Shown here in pieces: positions 6,310-11,899 of a stretch of 12,231 nt of DNA (positions are counted from its first letter, which is position 1; every line of letters begins with the position of its first letter). The translations under genes and the position numbers were made by a program. This stretch comes from Spirochaetia bacterium (lineage in GTDB: Bacteria; Spirochaetota; Spirochaetia; Treponematales; Breznakiellaceae): NCBI GenBank assembly GCA_026002265.1, contig BOBG01000063.1:1-12231 (forward strand), read 5' to 3'. The notes under the pieces are model-generated. The model saw nothing but the letters and a program-made list of their open reading frames with translations, did no database searches and was not told the DNA's origin.

Positions 6310-7149
6310 ATGAATTTACGTTTTTCATTGCTATCCGGAGTCGCTGATCTTGAGAGCTTTGGATCCGAAACGATTTTTTCGTACCGTGTTGGTGAATTTG
6401 AAGTGTTTGTACTGGTTGAAGCTACGGGACAAGGTTTTGCAAACGTGATTCAAGGAGCAACTGAGTCGCAACTACAACGATACCTTCCGAAAGGAACCTA
6501 CCAGTCCGCAACTAACACCTTTTTGGTCCGGACTCCTGAACGGATTTTTTTAATTGATACCGGCTTTGGAGATGCTCTTTTTGACCGGCTGAAAGCTGTG
6601 GAGGTAGAGCCGGAACATATTGATGCCATTTTGCTCACACACCTGCACAATGATCATATCGGCGGACTGACTCAGGGTACCGATGCCCTTTTTCCATGGT
6701 CAACGCTTTACATGGCCGAGCCGGAGTACAAACATTGGACCGTAACGAATCCGGATCCGGGCGTAATGAACACACTTGCACCGTACAATGCCCGGCTCAT
6801 GACCTTTACACCAAAGCCTTTCGGTGCTGAACGCCTCAACCTTTTTCCGGGTATGAGCGCCATCGCAAGTTTTGGCCATACACCGGGTCACACAATGTAC
6901 CTTATCGAATCTGATGGTGAGGCTCTTCTTTTTTGCGGGGATCTCATTCATGTACAAGATATCCAGTTTGCATTTCCGGAGCTGGGCGTGATATTTGACG
7001 TGGATCCGGATGCAGCCAGCGCAAATCGTGATTATGTTTTGGAATATTGCGCGGAAACCGGGATTCCAATCGCGGGTGTCCATCTGCGTTATCCGGCAAT
7101 AGGTACCGTCCAGAGGGACCATGGCGCATTCAAGTTTGAATCGTTTTAA
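6310..7149 (+). CDS. Metallo-beta-lactamase-fold hydrolase
   Basis: This 279-residue protein has no obvious signal peptide. The zinc ligands of the superfamily are all visible: LLTHLHNDHIGG (His111, His113, Asp115, His116), His190/His194 in FGHTPGHT, the bridging Asp211 in LFCGDL, and His258 in GVHLRYPAIG. LIDTGFGDALF (81-91) is the usual strand-loop before the HxHxDH motif. The overall pattern is closest to lactonase-like or general MBL hydrolases rather than glyoxalase II, RNase Z or class B beta-lactamases. The substrate is unknown. The ATG at 6310 has GGAGGG three bases upstream. Being divergent from an aldehyde dehydrogenase with shared palindromes, it could hydrolyse a lactone, ester or thioester in the same pathway, but this is inference. 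Confidence 0.88.
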   Translation: MNLRFSLLSGVADLESFGSETIFSYRVGEFEVFVLVEATGQGFANVIQGATESQLQRYLPKGTYQSATNTFLVRTPERIFLIDTGFGDALFDRLKAVEVEPEHIDAILLTHLHNDHIGGLTQGTDALFPWSTLYMAEPEYKHWTVTNPDPGVMNTLAPYNARLMTFTPKPFGAERLNLFPGMSAIASFGHTPGHTMYLIESDGEALLFCGDLIHVQDIQFAFPELGVIFDVDPDAASANRDYVLEYCAETGIPIAGVHLRYPAIGTVQRDHGAFKFESF

Positions 7150-7150
7150 T

Positions 7151-8521
7151 TCAGAGCAATTCAATCGTGTAATCATTACGTCCACGGATCTTCGACTGAT
7201 AGAGCGCAGCATCAGCTTTTTGAAAAAGTGTCTCATAATCGACTGGTTTATCAGACAAAATCGTGATTCCAATGCTGACAGTAATTGATTCCGCGCCTTC
7301 AGCCGGATAAATCATGCTCGCAGCCTGCTTGATCAGTTGAGCTTTGTGTTCTACCATCCTCCGGCTGCCGATATTCCCGCAAAAAACGGTAAATTCATCA
7401 CCGCCCATCCGGGCGATGTCATCAGAATTCCGGAATTGCGCCTGTAGTGTCACAGCAAATTTTTTAAGAACTTCGTCACCGACCGGATGCCCGTACGTAT
7501 CGTTAATCTCTTTAAATCTATCAATATCTAACACTATAAAGGCGTGTAATTTACCGGGTATACGTTTCTGAAGAAATTCATTAACACCATTGTAAAAAGC
7601 CTCCCGGTTATGCAGTCCGGTGAGAAAATCAGTCGATGCTCTCCGGCTTGCTTCATTTAAATCAGATGTATATTTCTGTACTTTTTTTTCAATATTTTTG
7701 AGGGAATCAGCCAAAATTTCTAATTCATCTCCAGTTGTTATAGAAAGAGAACTAATGGCAAAATGATCTTTATTAATGTTATCATCGAGAAAATAATTTT
7801 TTGCTGCTGTAACAAGACTGTTTACCGGTACAATTATTTTTGATTTAATGATTAACCAATATAATATAAAAAATAAAACATTAGAAAGTACCAAAATGAT
7901 AGATAAAAAAAGAATATAGTAGCGCTGTTTTGACTCTATTCCATGAATTTTAAATTTTGCTCCGGCATAATATCCGCACATACCTGCATTGTTCCGCTGG
8001 TGCAGGGGGCTAAAGATAAAAAATCTGTCACTCGAATTATTTAATTGGTACAATTCCGGCTCTGAAATTCTGCTCTCAGAGAGAGCCACTTTGTTTTTTT
8101 CCGGAAAATTGTCCCCAAAACTATCCTCCCATGAGGAGACATATCCTAAAGAAAATTTACCGGAAAAATTATTCTCAAATTTAAATATTATATGCTGTCC
8201 ATCCTCTTGAAATTGCGAAATAAACAATACTTGTATATCATCATTATTTTTTTGAATGTTGTGCATCATTGATGCTACATACTCGTATGCATCGTCAGTA
8301 ACAAGTGTTTCTAAATACTGCTCTGAAGCCTCTGCATCAATTAAATTCGCGACTGTATTAACAATATTTTCACCGTATGAAAAATAATTTTTCATCATTA
8401 TTTTTTTATGAAGTACATATCCTGCTATGGATATGACACTGCTGATACCAAGAGACATTAACATAACAAATAATATCAAACGAGTACCCAATGACTTCGG
8501 TTTTTTTGAATTAAACGACAT
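7151..8521 (-). CDS. Membrane-bound diguanylate cyclase (GGDEF)
   Basis: This 456-residue protein makes cyclic di-GMP from two GTP. Layout: transmembrane segment about 12-35, a periplasmic sensor region about 38-198 that I cannot assign to a named fold, a second transmembrane segment about 200-226, a HAMP-like linker about 225-285, and a GGDEF domain about 293-456. The active-site motif is intact GGDEF (373-377), with FIVLDIDRFKEIND (metal Asp332), NDTYGHPVGDE, and AALYQSKIRGRN near the end. An inhibitory I-site RNSD (364-367) sits exactly five residues before GGDEF, so product feedback is expected. GGAGA lies five bases before the ATG. It converges on the hydrolase gene with one base between stops. 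The sensor half is clearly more AT-rich than the catalytic half. Confidence 0.95.
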   Translation of the reverse strand: MSFNSKKPKSLGTRLILFVMLMSLGISSVISIAGYVLHKKIMMKNYFSYGENIVNTVANLIDAEASEQYLETLVTDDAYEYVASMMHNIQKNNDDIQVLFISQFQEDGQHIIFKFENNFSGKFSLGYVSSWEDSFGDNFPEKNKVALSESRISEPELYQLNNSSDRFFIFSPLHQRNNAGMCGYYAGAKFKIHGIESKQRYYILFLSIILVLSNVLFFILYWLIIKSKIIVPVNSLVTAAKNYFLDDNINKDHFAISSLSITTGDELEILADSLKNIEKKVQKYTSDLNEASRRASTDFLTGLHNREAFYNGVNEFLQKRIPGKLHAFIVLDIDRFKEINDTYGHPVGDEVLKKFAVTLQAQFRNSDDIARMGGDEFTVFCGNIGSRRMVEHKAQLIKQAASMIYPAEGAESITVSIGITILSDKPVDYETLFQKADAALYQSKIRGRNDYTIELL

Positions 8522-8585
8522 ATTTTCTCCAAAATTTACTGATTAAGTTATCATTCTGGAATAAGAGCTTGATATTCTGAAATGA

Positions 8586-9389
8586 TTATCCCAAAAGCAT
8601 TTCATCATTGGCAAGTTCTCGTTGTTTTATTGCCCGGAACCGCTCCACTATATCAGCAGTCGTGAGCGCGGCTTTTTCCTTTTCATCAAGATCGAATATA
8701 ATATCACCGTCATCAAGCATAAGGAGCCGGTTGCCGAAATGAAGCGCATGAGTCATGTTATGAGTGATCATCATCACCGTCAAATGGTATTCCGCGGCAA
8801 ACCGGAGCGTCAGTTCCATAACAAGTTCCGCATTATGCGGATCCAGCGCGGCGGTATGTTCATCGAGTAGGAGAATTACGGGGTGCGAAAGGACAGTCAT
8901 GAGGAGAGTCAAGGCCTGCCGCTGACCGCCGGAAAAAAGAGAAACATTATCCTCAAGCCGGTTCTCAAGCCCCATGCCGAGAACGCGCAAATGTTCCTGA
9001 AAACGTTCACGCATCGCGTGATTCAAAGAGATTCTGAGACCTTTATAGCCTTTTTTATAACAAATCATCATATTGTCTGCCAGTGTCATAGATCCGGCCG
9101 TACCGAGGAGGGGATTTTGAAAAATCCGGCCAATGTACCGAGCGCGCTGATATTCCGGCTCTTTGGTAATGTCTTTTTCTCCAGATCCGTTATCCATAAA
9201 AATTCTGCCGCTCGTGGGGATAAGTGTGCCGGCAATAGTATTGTACAAAGTTGATTTTCCGGCACCGTTAGAGCCAATGATCGTAATAAAATCCCCCCGT
9301 TTAACCGTAAGATTGACAGATTTAAGAACCATATTTTCGTCCGGCGTGCCAGGCGAAAAAATCATGCCGAGATTTTCTGTTCTAATCAT
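8586..9389 (-). CDS. ABC transporter ATP-binding protein, TrpXYZ/COG1101 type
   Basis: This 267-residue cytoplasmic ATPase has all motor motifs: Walker A GSNGAGKST (39-47), Q-loop Gln91, signature LFSGGQRQ (151-158), Walker B VILLLDEH (171-178, catalytic Glu177), D-loop ALDP, and switch His210. The segments NPLLGTAGSMTLADN, ALTLLMTVLSHP and LLDEHTAALDP are typical of the COG1101 group, which works with a COG2984 binding protein and a COG4120 permease in tryptophan or other amino-acid uptake in firmicutes. Neither partner is here: upstream is 440 bases of non-coding DNA and downstream the cyclase. It is either an orphan that serves partners elsewhere or the remains of a broken-up operon. The ATG at 9389 has AAGG eight bases upstream. 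Confidence 0.9.
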   Translation of the reverse strand: MIRTENLGMIFSPGTPDENMVLKSVNLTVKRGDFITIIGSNGAGKSTLYNTIAGTLIPTSGRIFMDNGSGEKDITKEPEYQRARYIGRIFQNPLLGTAGSMTLADNMMICYKKGYKGLRISLNHAMRERFQEHLRVLGMGLENRLEDNVSLFSGGQRQALTLLMTVLSHPVILLLDEHTAALDPHNAELVMELTLRFAAEYHLTVMMITHNMTHALHFGNRLLMLDDGDIIFDLDEKEKAALTTADIVERFRAIKQRELANDEMLLG

Positions 9390-9481
9390 GTTTAGTACCT
9401 TATAAAATAACCGGATTTCTTCCGGAGAGGAATTTGTTGAAAAAATTCAACTATCAAATCACAATAGCTAAAAATATATCA

Positions 9482-9487
9482 ATTATA
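9482..9487 (-). promoter_or_regulatory. Candidate -10 element for the ABC ATPase gene
   Basis: On the minus strand this reads TATAAT, a perfect -10 hexamer. The best -35 at 16 bases (TTCGTT) is poor, so activity might need an activator. Transcription would start near 9475, giving a leader of about 85 bases that contains the GTTGAA/TTCAAC palindrome and a CCGGA/TCCGG hairpin. Confidence 0.35.
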
Positions 9488-9553
9488 GTTTAACGTATAG
9501 CTAAACGAATTTTATGTAGTATGACAAGATTGAATCTCAGATCTCGGCTAAAC

Positions 9554-9626
9554 TGGGGACAGACCTCTATAATTCATTATCCTGTAAATAAATAATTGGG
9601 GTCAGACCTCGATCCCGGATCGATCC
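9554..9626. repeat. Pair of TGGGG(A/T)CAGACCTC repeats with GATC palindromes
   Basis: TGGGGACAGACCTC (9554-9567) and TGGGGTCAGACCTC (9597-9610) match at 13 of 14 bases and are 43 bases apart. Each is an imperfect palindrome around CAG. The second runs straight into GATCCCGGATC (9611-9621) and the overlapping perfect palindrome GGATCGATCC (9617-9626). GGGGTCAGACC-type ends are, to my recollection, common around REP-associated or IS200-like transposase genes in many bacteria. No transposase remains here, so this would be a relic or a non-autonomous copy. Confidence 0.45.
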
Positions 9627-9681
9627 ACAGGCACAATCCGGAAAAATTGGTACAATTTCAAAGACAAATTCCGGAAAACAC

Positions 9682-9710
9682 TTGATTCTTTCCATAAATT
9701 TGTATAGCAT
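9682..9710 (+). promoter_or_regulatory. Candidate pckA promoter
   Basis: TTGATT (9682-9687) and TAGCAT (9705-9710) are 17 bases apart, each with four consensus matches. The -35 and the following four bases (TTGATTCTTT) are identical to those of the candidate coaE-operon promoter in this window. Transcription would start near 9717, giving a leader of about 110 bases. The 13-base direct repeats overlap the spacer and the start region. Confidence 0.35.
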
Positions 9711-9720
9711 AAATTTGTAT
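9693..9720 (+). repeat. 13-base direct repeats upstream of pckA
   Basis: CATAAATTTGTAT occurs at 9693-9705 and again at 9708-9720, two bases apart, giving a 15-base period. Both copies are exact. They lie over the candidate -10 region, so they could be tandem sites for a regulator or a slippage duplication. Confidence 0.7.
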
Positions 9721-9797
9721 TTTTAGCATTCCACAAAGGTGCGGGCTTGTGGTGCCGGAAACACTGTGGTAACTCCGGAATTGATAGATTTTTTAAA

Positions 9798-9829
9798 GGG
9801 AGGTCGGGTATACCCGAAGATATTTTTTT
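9798..9829 (+). promoter_or_regulatory. pckA ribosome site with hairpin between Shine-Dalgarno and start
   Basis: GGAGGT (9799-9804) is the only strong Shine-Dalgarno, yet it lies about 25 bases before the ATG. Between them TCGGGTATACCCGA (9804-9817) is a perfect 14-base palindrome that can fold into a five-pair stem with a TATA loop. Seven T (9823-9829) directly precede the ATG. Folding would bring the Shine-Dalgarno to about 12 bases from the start. No other in-frame start exists upstream before a stop at 9794-9796. Confidence 0.55.
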
Positions 9830-11665
9830 ATGAATGTAAACGAATTAAAGCATAAGGGTTTGAAAAAATGGGTTGACGAAGCAGTCGCACTGATGACGCC
9901 GGATTCTGTCGAGGTGTGTGATGGTTCCCAGACTGAGTATAACCACATGATTATGGTCAATATTGCTGCCGGGCTGGCAACGCCCCTCAATGCAGGGAAA
10001 CTGCCGGGCTGCGTACTGTTCCGCTCGGATCCTTCTGATGTGGCTAGGGTTGAGGATCGGACCTTCATTGCCAGTGAAAAAGAAAGCGATGCAGGACCGA
10101 CCAACCATTGGACGGCTCCAGCAGACCTCAAGCAGACCATGTCCAGTCTCTACAAGGGTTGTATGAAAGGCCGTACCATGTACGTCATTCCCTTTTCTAT
10201 GGGACCTGTAGGATCGGATATTGCGAAGATCGGGGTGGAAATCACTGATTCTGCTTATGTGGTCGCCAACATGCACATTATGACTCGGGTAGGAACCAAG
10301 GTACTGGATGTCCTTGGTCAGGACGGCTTCTTTGTTCCCTGCTACCACTCGGTGGGCAAACCACTGGCTGAAGGCCAAAAAGATTCCGGTGTCTGGCCCT
10401 GCGCTTCCATGGATAAAAAGTACATTTCCCATTTTCCGGAAACCAGAGAAATCTGGAGTTACGGTTCCGGTTACGGTGGAAACGCCCTACTGGGAAAAAA
10501 ATGCCTCGCGCTCCGTATTGCGTCAGTATTGGCGCGTGATGAGGGCTGGCTCGCGGAACATATGCTCATACTCAAACTTACGAACCCTAAAGGCGAAGTA
10601 AAATATGTAACCGGCGCGTTCCCCTCTGCCTGCGGCAAGACTAATCTCGCCATGCTTATCCCCACGCTCCCGGGGTGGAAAGTTGAGACAGTCGGTGACG
10701 ATATTGCATGGATGAAGTTTGGCAAAGACGGACGGCTCTATGCGATCAATCCTGAAGCTGGATTCTTCGGTGTGGCGCCCGGTACCAACTACGATTCCAA
10801 CAAGAACGCCATGGAAGCTTGTAAAAAGAATTCCATTTTTACCAACTGCGGGCTTACCGAAGATGGCGATATTTGGTGGGAAATGATCGGCCAAGGTGCT
10901 GCGGGTCAGGAAGTGATCGACTGGAAGGGGAATTTGCGGCCATCTCCTTTGAAAGATAAGTCTCTCAAGGGCCAGGAAATCGCCCATCCCAATGCCCGGT
11001 TTACCGCACCGGCGCGGCAGTGTCCCTGTATTGCCGATGAATGGGACGATCCGGCCGGCGTACCAATTTCTGCGTTTCTTTTCGGCGGACGCCGTCCCAA
11101 AACGATTCCGCTCGTGAATCAGGCAAAAAGCTGGGTCCATGGTGTCTTTATGGGTTCTATTGTCGGTTCTGAAGTCACTGCTGCGGTCATTTCCGATCAG
11201 GTCGGACAGGTGCGCCGCGATCCCTTTGCCATGCTGCCCTTCTGCGGCTATCATATGGGCGACTACTTCCAGCATTGGCTCAACATCGGCAAAAAAAGTG
11301 ATCCGGAAAAACTGCCCAAAATTTTCTTTGTAAACTGGTTCCGGAAAAATGCCGAAGGTAAATTTATATGGCCTGGTTACGGTGAAAATTCCCGGGTCCT
11401 CGCGTGGATTTTTGATCGGTGCAACGGCGTCACAGATAATGCGGTTGATACGCCGATTGGATTCCTGCCCACAATTTCGGCAATCGCCCGGCCGGATGGA
11501 GTCAGTGAAGCAGATATGAAGGAAATTCTGAATGTTGACATTGAAGGGTGGAAAGCCGAAATCGCCGATGTCCGGAAAAATCATTATCCTAAATTCGGCG
11601 ACAAGCTTCCCAAGGAATTGTACACTGAACTAGATGCAATTGAGGAGCGACTTAATAAAGCTTAA
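9830..11665 (+). CDS. pckA: Phosphoenolpyruvate carboxykinase (GTP)
   Basis: This 611-residue cytoplasmic enzyme interconverts oxaloacetate + GTP and PEP + CO2 + GDP, and has the GTP-family length. Motifs: the N-terminal [10 protein letters not shown] region (30-39), [10 protein letters not shown] (71-80), Lys223-Lys224 in [10 protein letters not shown], metal ligand His244, the P-loop [11 protein letters not shown] (262-272) with the family's reactive Cys268, the second metal/nucleotide motif VGDDIAWM (288-295), [15 protein letters not shown] (306-320), and the guanine-site stretch [18 protein letters not shown] (513-530). It is complete. In gut or anaerobic bacteria it often runs in the CO2-fixing direction toward succinate; in others it is gluconeogenic, and the sequence does not decide. 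It is a single-gene unit with a structured leader. CCGG words are sparser in it than in most of its neighbours, which may reflect codon choice for high expression. Confidence 0.97.
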   Translation: MNVNELKHKGLKKWVDEAVALMTPDSVEVCDGSQTEYNHMIMVNIAAGLATPLNAGKLPGCVLFRSDPSDVARVEDRTFIASEKESDAGPTNHWTAPADLKQTMSSLYKGCMKGRTMYVIPFSMGPVGSDIAKIGVEITDSAYVVANMHIMTRVGTKVLDVLGQDGFFVPCYHSVGKPLAEGQKDSGVWPCASMDKKYISHFPETREIWSYGSGYGGNALLGKKCLALRIASVLARDEGWLAEHMLILKLTNPKGEVKYVTGAFPSACGKTNLAMLIPTLPGWKVETVGDDIAWMKFGKDGRLYAINPEAGFFGVAPGTNYDSNKNAMEACKKNSIFTNCGLTEDGDIWWEMIGQGAAGQEVIDWKGNLRPSPLKDKSLKGQEIAHPNARFTAPARQCPCIADEWDDPAGVPISAFLFGGRRPKTIPLVNQAKSWVHGVFMGSIVGSEVTAAVISDQVGQVRRDPFAMLPFCGYHMGDYFQHWLNIGKKSDPEKLPKIFFVNWFRKNAEGKFIWPGYGENSRVLAWIFDRCNGVTDNAVDTPIGFLPTISAIARPDGVSEADMKEILNVDIEGWKAEIADVRKNHYPKFGDKLPKELYTELDAIEERLNKA

Positions 11666-11666
11666 T

Positions 11667-11679
11667 ACCGGAATCCGGT
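11667..11679 (+). terminator. Hairpin directly after pckA stop, possible weak terminator
   Basis: ACCGGAATCCGGT is a perfect inverted repeat starting two bases after the TAA. A T-run (11696-11701) follows only some 17 bases later, so it is not a canonical intrinsic terminator. It may protect the 3' end or work with the downstream stem-loops. Confidence 0.3.
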
Positions 11680-11703
11680 TGCTTGGTTAGACGGAATTTT
11701 TCA

Positions 11704-11753
11704 GAGCTAACGATTCGGTATTTATAATGAAACTAAATACGAAAAGTTAGCTC
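11704..11753 (+). repeat. attC-like two-box stem-loop (possible integron recombination site)
   Basis: GAGCTAAC (11704-11711) pairs perfectly with GTTAGCTC (11746-11753). Inside, TTC plus GTATTTA (11714-11724, with one unpaired G at 11717) pairs with TAAATACGAA (11734-11743) around a nine-base loop. This gives outer box, short unpaired spacer, inner box with one extrahelical base in the left arm, and terminal loop, which is the attC architecture. The left end TAACGATTCGGT matches the TAACAATTCGTT of classical cassette attC sites at 10 of 12 bases. The right end GTTAGCT fits the GTTRRRY core except at one base. No integrase is in the window. No T-run follows, so it is not a terminator. Confidence 0.5.
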
Positions 11754-11757
11754 AATG

Positions 11758-11772
11758 TCCACCGTTGGTGGA
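11758..11772 (+). terminator. Short perfect hairpin, possible terminator
   Basis: TCCACC (11758-11763) pairs with GGTGGA (11767-11772) around GTT. A run of four T (11780-11783) follows after seven bases. It could end pckA transcription before the next gene, but the T-run is short and displaced. Confidence 0.3.
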
Positions 11773-11810
11773 AAGCCTGTTTTATAGCAGTGGGTGCCAG
11801 ACTGTGAAAC

Positions 11811-11819
11811 TGTTATAAA
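11811..11819 (+). promoter_or_regulatory. Candidate extended -10 for the exported-protein gene
   Basis: TGTTATAAA contains the TGn extension and TATAAA, five of six matches to the -10 consensus. The hexamer 17 bases upstream (TGGGTG) is a poor -35, which extended -10 promoters tolerate. The leader would be about 75 bases. Confidence 0.35.
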
Positions 11820-11899
11820 CAAAATTGTGGTTAAAGAAGAAAACTAAGATAAGTGACTTGTAACAGTGATCAAGTCTGTTAAGTTTTCAAAGAGATTTT

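Larger units (their letters stand above)
9390..9829. other. 440-base non-coding region between the ABC ATPase and pckA
   Basis: I see no convincing ORF here. From left to right it holds a CCGGA/TCCGG hairpin (9411-9425) and a GTTGAA-AAAA-TTCAAC palindrome (9436-9451) in the ATPase leader. A perfect minus-strand TATAAT follows (9487-9482) without a good -35. Next come two GGGG(A/T)CAGACCTC repeats (9554-9610) with nested GATC palindromes after the second, and 13-base direct repeats (9693-9720) over a candidate pckA promoter. A CCACAA/TTGTGG hairpin (9731-9752) and a 14-base palindrome (9804-9817) lie in the pckA leader. The density of structure is high for this window. Confidence 0.6.
11666..11899. 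other. Non-coding, structured region after pckA
   Basis: These 234 bases hold an ACCGGA-A-TCCGGT palindrome right after the pckA stop (11667-11679), a GTTAGAC word (11686-11692), and a two-part stem-loop with attC-like layout (11704-11753). A perfect TCCACC-GTT-GGTGGA hairpin follows (11758-11772). Next are an extended -10 TGTTATAAA (11811-11819) and mutually exclusive small hairpins (11856-11880) just before the next gene. I see no coding potential. Confidence 0.6.

Noticed and set aside
6700..7272. 190-codon minus-strand frame across the hydrolase and the cyclase end
   Set aside because: Cys/Arg/His-rich nonsense-like sequence overlapping two well-supported genes on both strands.
8545..8584. 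Near-repeat ATTCTGGAAT / ATTCTGAAAT between the cyclase and the ABC ATPase
   Set aside because: Short, imperfect and without pairing or promoter context.
9463..9506. ATAGCTAAA words and GTTTAAC near 9490 as another attC-like site
   Set aside because: Only a five-pair stem forms (GTTTA/TAAAC) with no second box or spacer layout.
9845..10432. 195-codon minus-strand frame opposite the 5' part of pckA
   Set aside because: Shadow of pckA with no family features.
10523..11584. 353-codon open frame antisense to pckA
   Set aside because: It lies wholly inside the unmistakable pckA frame, shows no recognisable domain and has no separate ribosome site. Long antisense frames are common opposite codon-biased genes.
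11686..11692. GTTAGAC, a perfect GTTRRRY integron core word just left of the attC-like element
   Set aside because: No matching RYYYAAC arm forms a folded site with it, and this degenerate seven-base word is expected about once per kb by chance.
11790..11803. TGGGTGCCAGACTG as a third copy of the GGGG(A/T)CAGACCTC repeat
   Set aside because: Needs several mismatches and a shift; the central palindrome is lost.
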